From Methanogenium marinum (GTDB taxonomy: Archaea; Halobacteriota; Methanomicrobia; Methanomicrobiales; Methanomicrobiaceae), in contig NZ_JAKELO010000002.1 in NCBI RefSeq assembly GCF_028912405.1, forward strand, positions 1,745,276 to 1,809,275: DNA of 64,000 nucleotides, written 5' to 3'. The translations under genes were made by a program, and so were the position numbers. The notes beneath the pieces were generated by a model, which did not search any database, was not told where the DNA came from, and saw only the letters and a program-made list of their open reading frames with translations. This document shows positions 33,971 to 43,066 of this stretch, piece after piece (position 1 is the stretch's first letter; each line of letters starts with the position of its first letter).

Positions 33971-35392
33971 GTGATACGTATGCGGGTACTGCTTCCAACA
34001 GGGACAATTGCGGAAAAAATCGTGCGCAAGGCAGCGGCTGGGTTTGATGCCAATGTCATTGTTACGGGTGTTATTGCTTCTTTCCTGACCCCGGAGAAAC
34101 TTCTTGCGATAGCGCGGGGGGGTGACTATGATGTTGTTATCACATCAGGAATGTGCACTGCGTCTTTTGCCCTGGTAGAAGAGGAGCTTGGGATTCCGGT
34201 CTATCGTGGGCCCCGGCATGCAGCAGACCTCGGGATGATGCTACGCATGCTGGGAAGAATGGAATTTTCCCGCACGGTGCCTGCCGATGAATTTCTCACC
34301 CGTATGCGAGAAGAAGAGGCACGAAACCACCTGAAAGAGATGGAGGAGGGGGCATCCTGTGCCATTACGGTTCGGGGATGCTGTATTGGCGGGACATCGC
34401 GGATGAAGGTGCTTGCTGAAATAATGGATGCCCACCGTGTGCCTGATATCCGTGCTACAACAGAACGATATCTGGCGGCAGGTGCTGATATCATTGATCT
34501 TGGCTTTGGGTTTGATGCGACTGTTGAAGATGTCAAAAGAGTCTTTGCCGCATTGCGGAGTCTCCCTGTGCCGCTTGCCGCCGATACGCAGGACCCGTCT
34601 CTCATTCATGCCGCCCTTCCTGATGCAGATATCATCCTTTCCCTGCAGGAGGAAAATATTCCTCTTGTGGGGGCTGCTGTGGCGGCTGCAGGTGTGGCAG
34701 CAGTTGTGGTGCCTGGTGGTGTTTCTCTTGCAGAGAATATTCGTGCGGCAGAAGCGGCAGGCATCTCCCGTATCATTGCAGATCCTCTGTTGCAGCCCGT
34801 GGGAAGTGGCCTGGTCTCCTCTCTTTTATCATTTGAGGATGTGGGTTATCCGCTCTTTTTTGGGGCGGGAAATGTCACTGAACTCATTGATGCCGACTCT
34901 GTGGGAGTGAATGCCCTCTTAGCGGCGATGGCGCATGAGTGTCACGCGGCTGTCCTTTTTACCAGTGAACACTCCGAGAAGACACAGGGCAGTGTGCGGG
35001 AGATGCGGCGTGCAGCAGAGATGATGGCACTCATGGGTGACCGGCCGTATCCGAAGGACCTTGGGCTCTCTCTTTTCTGCATCAAGGAGAAACGGCGACG
35101 GCATGAACCGGCGATTCCACGGGAGGTGACGCGTGATGTTTCATATGTTCCCAAAGAACTGGTATTTGATCCCTGTGGGAACCTGAGAATTGGTATTGAG
35201 GGGGGGTGGATCATTGCCGAACACAACGGGACTGCCTTCCGGGGAAAAAAGTGGGATGAGGTATTTTCTGCCATCCTTTCTGATGGGAGGGTCTCTCTCA
35301 TGGATCATGCGGGCTATCTGGGAAAAGAACTCTATAAAGCAGAACTTGCGCTCAGATTCGGACGGAGTTTTGAACAGGATGGGGATTTTTAA
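33971..35392 (+). CDS. Dihydropteroate synthase-like protein of methanopterin biosynthesis (TIGR00284)
   Basis: A 473-residue protein of the archaeal DHPS-related family (MJ0107 type). An N-terminal domain (about 1-120, MRVLLPTGTIAEKIVRKAAAGF) precedes a TIM-barrel DHPS-like domain (TTERYLAAGADIIDLGFGFDAT; LPVPLAADTQDPSLI). A C-terminal domain (about 370-465) has DVSYVPKELVFDPCGNLRIGIE. The family is linked to the condensation step in tetrahydromethanopterin synthesis, the C1 carrier of methanogenesis. GTG 33971 or ATG 33980 may start the gene. It is divergent from the PHP gene. Confidence 0.88.
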   Translation: MIRMRVLLPTGTIAEKIVRKAAAGFDANVIVTGVIASFLTPEKLLAIARGGDYDVVITSGMCTASFALVEEELGIPVYRGPRHAADLGMMLRMLGRMEFSRTVPADEFLTRMREEEARNHLKEMEEGASCAITVRGCCIGGTSRMKVLAEIMDAHRVPDIRATTERYLAAGADIIDLGFGFDATVEDVKRVFAALRSLPVPLAADTQDPSLIHAALPDADIILSLQEENIPLVGAAVAAAGVAAVVVPGGVSLAENIRAAEAAGISRIIADPLLQPVGSGLVSSLLSFEDVGYPLFFGAGNVTELIDADSVGVNALLAAMAHECHAAVLFTSEHSEKTQGSVREMRRAAEMMALMGDRPYPKDLGLSLFCIKEKRRRHEPAIPREVTRDVSYVPKELVFDPCGNLRIGIEGGWIIAEHNGTAFRGKKWDEVFSAILSDGRVSLMDHAGYLGKELYKAELALRFGRSFEQDGDF

Positions 35393-35407
35393 ATCCCATA
35401 TTGTGCT

Positions 35408-35872
35408 TTATTCTTCGGGGAGTGCGTGGACAACGAGTGTTGCTATGGGGCTTTGTGTGACAACCGAGGTGCTCACGCTACCGAGGAGGAACCGCTTTGC
35501 CCTGCCCTTCCCTGCTGATCCGAGGATTATAAGGTCCGCGTCTATCTCTTTGGCTGTCTCGATTATCTCGTCACGAGGGTCTCCGATGACCATATGAGGG
35601 GTAATCTCGATTTCTGAATCCTTGGCTATTTCTTCTGCCTCTGCAAGCATTTCTTCTGCTTCACGCTCAAGCATGCCGATCCAGTGCTCTGAACGGGGTT
35701 CAACGACACCAATTTGAGGGTCAACGATGGTGGATGCGTAATACCGGGGGTTTACCACATAGATGACATGAATTTTTGCGTCCCAAAGGGGTGCATTGGC
35801 GATTGCCGTTTTCAGTGCCTCACGACCAAATTCTGAACCGTCATATGCGACGAGTAGTGTTTTAAATACCAT
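35408..35872 (-). CDS. Universal stress protein UspA family
   Basis: A 154-residue single Usp domain. VFKTLLVAYDGSEFGREALKTAI starts the fold. GSAGKGRAKRFLLGSVSTSVV fits the ATP-binding G-x2-G-x9-G-S pattern, so it is probably an ATP-binding type. ATG 35872 follows GGAGAAGAG and is preferred to the ORF-track start 14 codons upstream. It is a stand-alone gene convergent with the DHPS-like gene. Confidence 0.9.
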   Translation of the reverse strand: MVFKTLLVAYDGSEFGREALKTAIANAPLWDAKIHVIYVVNPRYYASTIVDPQIGVVEPRSEHWIGMLEREAEEMLAEAEEIAKDSEIEITPHMVIGDPRDEIIETAKEIDADLIILGSAGKGRAKRFLLGSVSTSVVTQSPIATLVVHALPEE

Positions 35873-35989
35873 TCTCTCTTCTCCTGTCTGATATCCACTA
35901 TATATTCTGTGCAATAATCAAGATATCTACCTGATTGGTGGGTATTATGATACCATTATTTGAGGGGTATGCCAACATATATGACATAA

Positions 35990-36361
35990 ATGGAGATTCG
36001 TGGCATCAGAAAAGAATGTCTGGATACCCTACGGGCTGTTGGGAAAAGCCAGTATCCGAGGGAATTTGTGGCAGTCCTACGGGAGAGAGACGGAATTATT
36101 GAGGAGTTTGACCTGGCACCCGGAACTGTTGTCACTGAGCAGAGTGCCGGTTTTTCTCCTGAGATGATGCCGCTTGATGTCCATGCGGTGGGAAGTGCTC
36201 ATTCCCATCCGAGCGGTGCTCTGCGGCCGTCTGATGCAGATTTGCGTTTTTTTGGGAGAATGGGGAAGTATCATCTCATCTTCGGCCCCCCATATGGTGA
36301 AGGCGACTGGCGGGCATTCCGTCGCGATGGGACACCTGTTTCACTTGAGGTGATCGAGTGA
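35990..36361 (+). CDS. JAMM/MPN+ metalloprotease
   Basis: A 123-residue single-domain protein with the JAMM motif GSAHSHPSGALRPSDADL (H-x-H-x7-S-x2-D) and an upstream glutamate in EFVAVL. Archaeal proteins of this type remove ubiquitin-like SAMP modifiers or process related conjugates; they can also work on sulfur carriers. The stop overlaps the GTG of the FAD synthase gene by 4 bases (GTGA). Confidence 0.88.
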   Translation: MEIRGIRKECLDTLRAVGKSQYPREFVAVLRERDGIIEEFDLAPGTVVTEQSAGFSPEMMPLDVHAVGSAHSHPSGALRPSDADLRFFGRMGKYHLIFGPPYGEGDWRAFRRDGTPVSLEVIE

Positions 36362-36810
36362 AGCGGGTTGTTGCAACCGGTACGTTCGACATTCTTCATC
36401 CGGGTCATATCTACTATATGGAAAAGTCCCGTGAACTGGGGGACGAACTGCATGTTATTGTGGCCCGTGATGTGAATGTGCGCCACAAACCGGCTCCGGT
36501 TGTGCCGGAAGAACAGCGGCTCTGCATGATCCAGTCCCTTGCAGTGGTGGATAGTGCCTGTCTTGGGGATACTGAGGACATGTTCCGTCCCATTGAGGAG
36601 ATTGATCCTTCCATTATTACGCTAGGATTTAACCAGCATTTTTCAGAGGATTCTCTCAGAAAAGCTCTCCGTGACCGTGGTATTGATGCAGAGGTTGTCC
36701 GAATCGGTGCCTATAACGGTTCGGGGTATGCCGGCTCACGACTTATCATGAAGCGGATTCTTGAGACCCGTTGTCCTGGTGAGGATGGAGAAACTGATAA
36801 TACGGACTGA
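36358..36810 (+). CDS. ribL: FAD synthase (archaeal RibL type)
   Basis: A 150-residue cytidylyltransferase-fold protein that adenylates FMN to FAD. Motifs are ATGTFDILHPGHIYYMEKSRELGD with the HxGH nucleotide-binding site, VNVRHKPAPVVPEEQR, and the C-terminal GYAGSRLIMKRI. It starts with GTG overlapping the JAMM stop. Two other flavin genes, ribK and ribB, lie 3 kb away on the other strand. Confidence 0.9.
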   Translation: MKRVVATGTFDILHPGHIYYMEKSRELGDELHVIVARDVNVRHKPAPVVPEEQRLCMIQSLAVVDSACLGDTEDMFRPIEEIDPSIITLGFNQHFSEDSLRKALRDRGIDAEVVRIGAYNGSGYAGSRLIMKRILETRCPGEDGETDNTD

Positions 36811-36825
36811 GGAGGAGATGAATAT

Positions 36826-37047
36826 ATGGCTGATACAGAAATGAGTAAGACTTCGGAAAACACTGAACAGACTGAATATGATACAGTGACCTGCCATGCC
36901 TGTGATGGGGCAGGCTGCGTATATTGCAACAAGACTGGCTCTGTTGAAGTAAAAAAGCCGGCAAAACTCTGTCCAAAATGTGGAGGCGACTGTTGTATCT
37001 ATTGCGGGTATACCGGATGGGAAAATCCCCGCGGAAAATATGATTAA
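36826..37047 (+). CDS. Small cysteine-rich zinc-binding protein
   Basis: A 73-residue protein with four C-x2-C-type pairs (CHACDGAGCVYC; CPKCGGDCCIYC), arranged like the DnaJ cysteine-rich repeat CxxCxGxG. An acidic Thr/Glu-rich N-terminus precedes it. It starts 15 bases after the FAD synthase stop with a GGAGGAG ribosome binding site (GAGGAGATGAAT) and is likely part of that operon. Function unknown. Confidence 0.7.
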   Translation: MADTEMSKTSENTEQTEYDTVTCHACDGAGCVYCNKTGSVEVKKPAKLCPKCGGDCCIYCGYTGWENPRGKYD

Positions 37048-37173
37048 TTTTTAAGGTATTTTCTCATTTTTTTAAATTCAATACTGCTAATTGGTAGAGA
37101 AAAGTTTGTACATAATGTATTTGTGTGTTCTATTTGGGAGCATACAATGTGATACAAAAAACCCTGTCCCCTT

Positions 37174-37887
37174 CTATTCAGCATTATTTTCATCCACTTT
37201 TGCTCTGCCGTTTCTCTGTCTCCGTTTTGCCCAGATATAGGCCGCGATGACGGCGACAATAAGGATTCCCGCCCCGGCGATACCTGAGATTATTCCTGAC
37301 TCCACCAATGAGATGATGTATCCAGCGGAGAGGGCGATTGCTGATGCTGAAAGAAGGGAACCAACGCCGACACTGATGAGGATCTTCAGGTAATCCATCC
37401 CCAGCACCCGCCCGATGATGGAGGCGGCGACCCCTCCCGATCCTTCAAAAGGAATCATCACAAAGAATGCAAGACCGACAGATGAGATGTGTTCGATGAT
37501 GGGATACCGGTCAAACTGTTCGCGTCCGGTTAACATGAACCGTTCTGCCCAGTGTCCGAACCACGGTATTCTGAGGGCCAGGGGGAAGTTCCAGATGATG
37601 AAGAGGGCACCCATCAGGTCAAAGAGCATGATGGAAAATGCCGCGAGCCACCAGGGTATCCCTGCCACCACCATCAGGGGGATAACCGTCTCTTTTCCTG
37701 CAGGAGGAATGAAGTAGGCGAGAGACAGGGCAAAGAATGTCCAGAAGAGGCTGGAAGGGAGGGCGAAATAGAGTATGCAGGGATAGAGTATCAGAATCGC
37801 AAACGGAAAAACGACATAGAAAATGTGCCAGTTGTGGACGGTTGGATTCCGGCGCATCTCACTACACCACTGCAATACCCGTTTCAT
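37174..37887 (-). CDS. Small multidrug export family membrane protein (PF06695-like)
   Basis: A 237-residue membrane protein with about six hydrophobic segments. SLAYFIPPAGKETVIPLMVVAGIPWWLAA is the conserved core of the putative small multidrug export family. A basic hydrophilic tail ends it (KRRQRNGRAKVDE). Transport substrate is unknown; the family name is not backed by much biochemistry. Confidence 0.75.
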   Translation of the reverse strand: MKRVLQWCSEMRRNPTVHNWHIFYVVFPFAILILYPCILYFALPSSLFWTFFALSLAYFIPPAGKETVIPLMVVAGIPWWLAAFSIMLFDLMGALFIIWNFPLALRIPWFGHWAERFMLTGREQFDRYPIIEHISSVGLAFFVMIPFEGSGGVAASIIGRVLGMDYLKILISVGVGSLLSASAIALSAGYIISLVESGIISGIAGAGILIVAVIAAYIWAKRRQRNGRAKVDENNAE

Positions 37888-37902
37888 TTTGTTCCATCCG
37901 TT

Positions 37903-38571
37903 TTATTTATTCAGAGCGTTCCACCAGTGGCTGCGTTCAATCCCGATCCAGTATGTGCGCAGCTCTTCTTCTGCCTGTTTGTAGGCGGGATAGTATGCTC
38001 CGACTGCTGACCAGAATGCAGGGGAATGATTCAGTATATTGAGGTGGGTAAGCTCATGCACCACCACGTAATCCCTTAAATGTGTTGGCAGGGCATATAA
38101 TTTGAGGTTGAAATTGAGGTTTCCGGCTGATGAACAGCTGCCCCAGCGGGTCTTTTGCATCCGGATGGTACAGCGACCTGGGGAGACTCCCAACTCTTCT
38201 GCATGGGCATAAACGGATTCTCTGATCAATGCCCGAAATTCATCCGTCAGATGCCACCTGAGGGCAACCGGATTCGGGGCTGTGATCACTTTTTCAGAAT
38301 GGTCAGTTCGGCAGTGGCTCCCTTCACGAACGGTGTATTCAGTGCCGAGGAGGAGCATCTGGTCCGCTGCCGTCTGATGCCTTTCTGCCAGACGGTTCAT
38401 CTCTGCCTGATGTGCCGTAATCCAGTCCTTCTTCTCTGCAAGAAAGGCTGTGGTATCAAATCCTTTGGGTGCTGTAATATGAACCGTCCCGTCACTTTTC
38501 ACCCGCATTCGGGCATTGCGAACAGGTTTCCGGGTAATCACAACCGGATACTCGTCTGTACCATCATTCAC
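37903..38571 (-). CDS. YgjP-like (DUF45) zinc metallopeptidase
   Basis: A 222-residue protein with the zinc site VVVHELTHLNILNHSPAFW and the family landmarks TRWGSCSSAGNLNFNLKLYALP. Its N-terminal half (VITRKPVRNARMRVKSDGTVHITAP) matches the YgjP fold. Cellular substrate unknown. It is 15 bases upstream of the exporter gene on the same strand. Confidence 0.88.
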   Translation of the reverse strand: MNDGTDEYPVVITRKPVRNARMRVKSDGTVHITAPKGFDTTAFLAEKKDWITAHQAEMNRLAERHQTAADQMLLLGTEYTVREGSHCRTDHSEKVITAPNPVALRWHLTDEFRALIRESVYAHAEELGVSPGRCTIRMQKTRWGSCSSAGNLNFNLKLYALPTHLRDYVVVHELTHLNILNHSPAFWSAVGAYYPAYKQAEEELRTYWIGIERSHWWNALNK

Positions 38572-38713
38572 GCAGTAAATAATTCTCCTGCTGTGTAATC
38601 AAAGGTAATGGTTTACGGACGGGGATTGAACAGGATGTCCGGTCCGGGAGAAATTGTTTCCCCGCAGACACGGGATGCACCCGCGTTGGCGGCATGTACA
38701 GCAGAGTGCAGCA

Positions 38714-38735
38714 GATGGCGGAAGTTGCCGCCATC
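38714..38735. repeat. Palindrome GATGGCGG-N6-CCGCCATC
   Basis: A perfect 8-base inverted repeat with a 6-base spacer (AAGTTG). A related copy lies at 38965-38982 and an imperfect one at 38801-38816. Confidence 0.6.
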
Positions 38736-38923
38736 ATACATGGCGTTCAGTGGGCTTTGCTCGTATTTTCCTGCCTGAATTGTGCCGGAAGCAATTTGGT
38801 TGGCGGAATCTGCCGGAGCGCACCCACCCGAACCCGCATCTGCACGGGAGATGTCCCGGTGCTGTGGGGTCCCAAATTGCCGCCATATACTCTTCTCTTA
38901 AATAAGCGTCTCTCTCTTCTCTC

Positions 38924-39226
38924 TTAGATTTGTATCATTCGGTTGGAATGCCCAGGTTTAGTCCTGGCGGAAAGTGCCGCCATGCTGCTGCAAAGCTGCC
39001 GCCATTCCGCCAACGTCGCCCCTGCCATTGGTGGGGGGATGTCCCCCCCATCACCTTCGCTGCCATCCCCGCTGTGTGGTGCCGGTTCGAGCCAGACGAC
39101 CAGACGACCAGACGGCCCGTTCCATAGCCGGTAAGTCTCCCGGTCAAAGGTGTAGACATTTTCGCGTTTCCAGACCAGGCCGTGATGATAGAGGAAAAGT
39201 CTGCGGATTGTGTGTATTGATCCGAA
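38924..39226 (-). pseudogene. Possible gene relic without start codon
   Basis: A 101-codon minus-strand frame, open between TGA 39229-39227 and TAA 38926-38924, reads like real protein in its first half (TIRRLFLYHHGLVWKRENVY; FDRETYRLWNGPSGRLVVW). It has no ATG, GTG or TTG until near its end, and the second half becomes low in complexity across the palindromes. It may be the C-terminal remains of a small gene. An 8-base tandem (CCAGACGA, nearly three copies) lies within it. Confidence 0.3.
38965..38982. repeat. Palindrome TGGCGG-N6-CCGCCA
   Basis: A perfect 6-base inverted repeat with spacer AAAGTG. It shares the pattern TGGCGGAA-n2-TGCCGCCA with the copy at 38714 and is followed by further GCCGCCATTCCGCC half-sites up to about 39010. 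Confidence 0.55.
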
Positions 39227-39484
39227 TCAACCGACAACGGTTCAGCTTAATGCAAATACCCGATATTTCCTTACAAAACCGGGATAATTGAAACACGAAT
39301 TGATGGTTTATTTGGATGATTGAATGACAAACTGGCAGATTTGGGATTTAATATCAATTTGCCAAGAATTATTAATTCACCGAGAATTGTGCGTATTTTA
39401 ATGTTTATTCTACTGTGGGTGGTGGGATAGTGGGATGGATGAATGAACAAACGAACGAATGAAAAAAAGATATTTTGGAAATCT

Positions 39485-40159
39485 TCACGCAGACTTTCGG
39501 GCATACCAGGCTTCTTTGACTTCCTTTCCTTCAAGGAAGACAAAGCCGTGCTCGTCAGCGTACTTTCGTGCATTCTCTTTTGTGAGAGCCCGGCCAGTCG
39601 TTTCGTCAAGCATCTCGCAGATGGTGACTGCCGGTGTGACACCTGCCATCTCAGCAAGGGCAATGGAAAGTTCAGTCTGCCCTTCGCGCTGGTCAAGCAG
39701 GGTGTCTGCTGCCCTGAGGAGGGCCATGTGACCCGGAGTCCTGAACTCTGCTGCAAAGGTATCTCCGCCGCCGTTCAGCGTCCTTTTCACCTGGTCTGCC
39801 AGGCTGGTCACCGTGAGTGCCCGGTCGATATCTGTTATGCCGGTAAACGTGTCGCGGTGGTTGACCCAGAGAGAGAAGGATGAATGGTTTCTGCGGTCAT
39901 AGGGAATATCTCCTTCCTGTTCTGCAAGATGCGTCGGCTGGAGAATTTCGCTTGCAAACGGAAGGCCGAAGTTCTTTGCTGCCTGTGGGTGCAGGGCAGT
40001 GCAGATGAGGCCACCTCCGTCTTTTCTCATTCGGACAATATGTTCCGGTTTGACTGCATCAGACCGGATGGCGAAATCTGTTTCTCCTTCCCTATCATCA
40101 AAGTCGAAGAGGAGAACAAATTCCCCTCTTTTGAATGCTTCCAGTCCTTTCTCTATCAT
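39485..40159 (-). CDS. ribB: 3,4-dihydroxy-2-butanone-4-phosphate synthase
   Basis: A 224-residue enzyme that converts ribulose 5-phosphate to dihydroxybutanone phosphate and formate, supplying the four-carbon unit of riboflavin. Motifs: FDFDDREGETDFAI, RKDGGGLICTAL, HSSFSLWVNHRDTFTGI, FRTPGHMALLRA and GQTELSIALAEMAG. The ATG overlaps the end of ribK, so the two are coupled. Confidence 0.94.
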   Translation of the reverse strand: MIEKGLEAFKRGEFVLLFDFDDREGETDFAIRSDAVKPEHIVRMRKDGGGLICTALHPQAAKNFGLPFASEILQPTHLAEQEGDIPYDRRNHSSFSLWVNHRDTFTGITDIDRALTVTSLADQVKRTLNGGGDTFAAEFRTPGHMALLRAADTLLDQREGQTELSIALAEMAGVTPAVTICEMLDETTGRALTKENARKYADEHGFVFLEGKEVKEAWYARKSA

Positions 40160-40824
40160 TATCGTGTCACCTCAATTATTACCGCTGACCCATCCTCTGT
40201 TCCCAGCACATCGCGTAGATGTTCTGCTGAAATAAGTTCAACAATATCTTCGGGATAGTGGGTTCTCCCGGGAATAAGAATTGCACATGTATATCCGTTT
40301 ATGGAACACTTCAGGGCCCGGGCTCCGCCAAATGTGCGGTCATGGTCCGTAAATCCTTCAATCTCTATCCATTCCATTGCATCGAGTTTGCGGCGTGTCT
40401 CGATCGCTGACGGACTGAGTTTTACATTAAATGTCCCGGGATACGGGGTGATGCCCAGTTTATCTGAAAACTGGCTGGCATATCCCTCAACGCTTACATA
40501 ATACCGGCCTTCACCAAGGCCGCTGATGAGTTCCCCTTCCAGTATGTAATGCCTGTCATGCGTTTCAAATATACGGCGATATGCTGCATATTCAACCCTT
40601 AGATTCTCCTCACCTGTTTGTGTGACAGTAACATACTGTCCATCCCCCCGCATGGTCCGTGAGATCATATGGGTATTTTCAAGGGAGATCAATCTTCGTG
40701 AGGCGGTCTGAGGGCTTATAGAAAGTTCCTGTGCAAGGCTCTGGGAAGAGACAGACACAGCACTGGAAAGCCCTCCCAAAAGGGCGATCGCTTTCAGGCA
40801 TACCAGGTCATCGGGTGCGATCAT
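40159..40824 (-). CDS. ribK: CTP-dependent riboflavin kinase with N-terminal HTH
   Basis: A 221-residue protein. A winged helix at about 1-85 (SVSSQSLAQELSISPQTASRRLISLE) precedes the archaeal riboflavin kinase domain (about 95-220; GELISGLGEGRYYVSVEGYASQF, YPGTFNVKLSP, ARALKCSINGYTCAILIPGRTHY). The kinase uses CTP to make FMN. The HTH suggests that it also regulates flavin genes, as seen in other euryarchaea. It is coupled to ribB downstream. Confidence 0.92.
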   Translation of the reverse strand: MIAPDDLVCLKAIALLGGLSSAVSVSSQSLAQELSISPQTASRRLISLENTHMISRTMRGDGQYVTVTQTGEENLRVEYAAYRRIFETHDRHYILEGELISGLGEGRYYVSVEGYASQFSDKLGITPYPGTFNVKLSPSAIETRRKLDAMEWIEIEGFTDHDRTFGGARALKCSINGYTCAILIPGRTHYPEDIVELISAEHLRDVLGTEDGSAVIIEVTR

Positions 40825-41257
40825 CTGATATCATTTTTGGCATACATATCATATATGGGTTGCCCTTTCGCCATATCTGCTGAGTTAATACATGGTGTCT
40901 CTTCCTGTTGCTGCAAATCCATGATTTTCCATAATTTCAGCGGTAAAAAAACAGCAATCCGGCCTTCCTGTTGTGCAGGGAGAATGAAAGGGTGGGAATG
41001 ACAACAGAAGCGGGAGTGAAATCGGCAATGAAAATGAATCATCTTGCGACCACCGCATCTATGTTTTTTAATCCGGTGCCATTCCCTCTCGCTGGTATGG
41101 CAAAATATCTCTGGTTTCTGGAATCAGGATTGGTATTCTGACGTGTTTTTTCTCTGAAAATGCCCTTATACCACTATAAATCGCAGCATTATCTGGTTGA
41201 GTATCTCAAGGGTCTCTTATGCATTTGGTAAGGGTGAATGCTGCATGTGTGTCGTTG
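40825..41257. other. Spacer upstream of ribK and the mevalonate regulator
   Basis: About 430 bases without a firm gene. A 73-codon minus-strand ORF (40821-41042) ends with an ATGA overlap onto ribK, but its composition is not convincing. A TATA-like ACTATAAATCGC lies near 41173. Nothing else is recognised. Confidence 0.4.
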
Positions 41258-41296
41258 AATGACGAAGTGGCCTTCGCTAATTATATAATAAAGGCG
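41258..41296 (+). promoter_or_regulatory. Promoter and possible operator of the mevalonate operon
   Basis: The TATA box TTATATAATAAAGG (41281-41294) is about 20-30 bases from ATG 41313, so the message should be almost leaderless. Just upstream is CGAAG-TGGC-CTTCG (41263-41276), a perfect 5-base inverted repeat over the likely BRE side. It is a candidate binding site for the HTH regulator encoded by the first gene. Confidence 0.5.
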
Positions 41297-41312
41297 TGCA
41301 AATAGTATATAC

Positions 41313-42017
41313 ATGAAATCCGCACTGCGGACCCGTCTTGCTGAAAAAATGGCAGGAGAAATCACGCTCTCTGCATCCCCGGGTGAGGCCCTGAAGAAGT
41401 GGCGCCTTGCATTTCGCATCGCCCCCGGAGTACTTGCGGATAAGATGGGCGTCTCTCCGTCTGTTATCTCTGATTATGAGGGTGGCAGACGTAAGAGTCC
41501 GGGTACTGCGGTTGTTGGAAAGATTGTTGACAGCATCCTGAGTATTGATGAAGCAAATGGTGGCAGACACATCAGCAAATTTGGCAAGATACTCTACAAT
41601 GACTTTGACCCTGATGTCATCTATGACATGCATGATTACAACATGCCGGTTCAGCTTACACAGTTCTGCAGTGCGATTGCCTGCACGCATCTGGTGGGCT
41701 CCATGGATCAGCAGATCTACGGGTATACTGTTGTCAACTCGGAAAACGCTATTCTTAAGCTTTCAGCCAATGAATTTAATCGGATTTACGGCTGGAGTAC
41801 AGAACGGGCGTTAATATTTACCAATGTATCAACCGGCAAATCGCCGATGATCGCAATCAGGGTGACACCATTCAAACCACGCTGTGTGATTCTCCAGGGG
41901 ATATCCCCGAAAGAAGTGCATCCGCTTGTTCCCCGCCTCGCAGAGAGTGACCGGATTACCCTGCTGTGCACTGAAATGGATGTCAACGAGATTGTCGATA
42001 TTCTGAGGGAAGAATAA
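41313..42017 (+). CDS. HTH regulator associated with the mevalonate operon (COG1709-like)
   Basis: A 234-residue protein. A Cro/C1-type HTH lies at about 23-75 ([34 protein letters not shown]). The remainder is a sensor-like domain containing [20 protein letters not shown] and [17 protein letters not shown]. It occurs with archaeal HMG-CoA synthase genes, and its stop overlaps the ATG of that gene here. It probably controls isoprenoid precursor synthesis, perhaps sensing a pathway intermediate; ligand unknown. Confidence 0.8.
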   Translation: MKSALRTRLAEKMAGEITLSASPGEALKKWRLAFRIAPGVLADKMGVSPSVISDYEGGRRKSPGTAVVGKIVDSILSIDEANGGRHISKFGKILYNDFDPDVIYDMHDYNMPVQLTQFCSAIACTHLVGSMDQQIYGYTVVNSENAILKLSANEFNRIYGWSTERALIFTNVSTGKSPMIAIRVTPFKPRCVILQGISPKEVHPLVPRLAESDRITLLCTEMDVNEIVDILREE

Positions 42018-43066
42018 TGGTAGGAATAATTACATACGGCGCATACATCCCGCGCTACCGCATCAAGACCGAGGAGATTGCACGGGTATGGGGCGCAAAC
42101 GGTGCTGAGATTGCCGCAGGCCTCGGTGTGAAAGAGAAGTCGGTCCCGGACCTTGACGAAGACACGATTACCATGTCTGTTGAAGCAGCACGCTATGCCC
42201 TTGCCCGCAGGGACATTTCGCGTGATGCGATAGGGGCCATCTACGTTGGTTCAGAGTCTCACCCGTATGCGGTGAAACCCAGTTCAGCAACCGTCGGTGA
42301 GGCGATTGGTGCCACACCGGTGATGACTGCAGCAGACTTCGAGTTTGCGTGTAAGGCAGGCACAGCAGGTATTCAGACCTGTATGGGCATGGTGATGTCA
42401 GGCATGATCAAATACGGATGTGCCATTGGTGCAGACACAGCACAGGGCGCACCTGGTGATGCACTTGAGTACACAGCCTCTGCAGGCGGTGCAGCAATCT
42501 TCATCGGTGAAGATGACCCGATCGCAGAGATTAACCATACCTGTTCGTTTACCACCGATACCCCTGACTTCTGGAGACGTGAAGGTCAGATATATCCAAG
42601 CCACGGTGGTCGTTTCTCTGGTGACCCGGCATACTTCAAGCATGTCCAGGGTGCTGCACACCTGATGCTGGATCAGATGGGAACAGTTCCATCGGATTAT
42701 GACTATGCCATCTTCCACCAGCCAAATGCGAAGTTCCCGCGGAGGGTCTCCAAGATGCTTGGGTTCACCGCGGAGCAGATTGGTCCCGGTCTTCCGGTCC
42801 CTCGCCTCGGAAACACCTACTCAGGTGCAGTGCCTGTGGGAATCTCAGCCACCCTTGATGTGGCAAAACCCGGTGACCGTATCTTTGTCACCTCGTATGG
42901 ATCAGGTGCCGGTAGTGACGCATTTGACATCACCGTAACGGATGTCATTGAGTCTGATCTGTTCAACCGGTCTGCCGCACCAACCGTGGAAGAACTTCTT
43001 GCAAACGGGAAGTATCTGGACTATGCACTGTATGCCAAACACAAAGGGAAAATAGTGATGCAGTAA
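42017..43066 (+). CDS. Hydroxymethylglutaryl-CoA synthase
   Basis: A 349-residue archaeal HMG-CoA synthase joining acetyl-CoA and acetoacetyl-CoA. The catalytic Cys is C112 in [11 protein letters not shown], the general base Glu is E80 in [13 protein letters not shown], and the active-site His lies in the YAIFHQPN segment. Its start and stop overlap its neighbours by one base each. Archaeal HMG-CoA synthase forms a complex with the thiolase and DUF35 protein encoded next, which lets acetoacetyl-CoA pass between sites. Confidence 0.94.
   Translation: MVGIITYGAYIPRYRIKTEEIARVWGANGAEIAAGLGVKEKSVPDLDEDTITMSVEAARYALARRDISRDAIGAIYVGSESHPYAVKPSSATVGEAIGATPVMTAADFEFACKAGTAGIQTCMGMVMSGMIKYGCAIGADTAQGAPGDALEYTASAGGAAIFIGEDDPIAEINHTCSFTTDTPDFWRREGQIYPSHGGRFSGDPAYFKHVQGAAHLMLDQMGTVPSDYDYAIFHQPNAKFPRRVSKMLGFTAEQIGPGLPVPRLGNTYSGAVPVGISATLDVAKPGDRIFVTSYGSGAGSDAFDITVTDVIESDLFNRSAAPTVEELLANGKYLDYALYAKHKGKIVMQ

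Larger units (their letters stand above)
38572..39484. other. Gene-poor stretch with palindromes and a possible gene relic
   Basis: About 0.9 kb between the YgjP and ribB genes. The left 650 bases are G/C-rich, with repeated GGCGG...CCGCC motifs; the right 230 bases are A/T-rich with short runs (GAATGAACAAACGAACGAATG). Overlapping frames in the ORF track here are short and mutually inconsistent. Details are given in the separate entries. Confidence 0.5.

Noticed and set aside
38700-39110. CRISPR array
   Set aside because: The palindromic units are unequally spaced and too short, spacers are not of uniform length and no cas gene is present.
39090-39118. CCAGACGA tandem repeat as a functional element
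   Set aside because: Fewer than three copies of eight bases; could arise by slippage and carries no other sign of function.
38654-39291. Several overlapping plus-strand ORFs of 60-105 aa
   Set aside because: They lie in the palindrome-rich G/C stretch, contradict one another and have Arg/Pro/His-rich compositions typical of chance frames.
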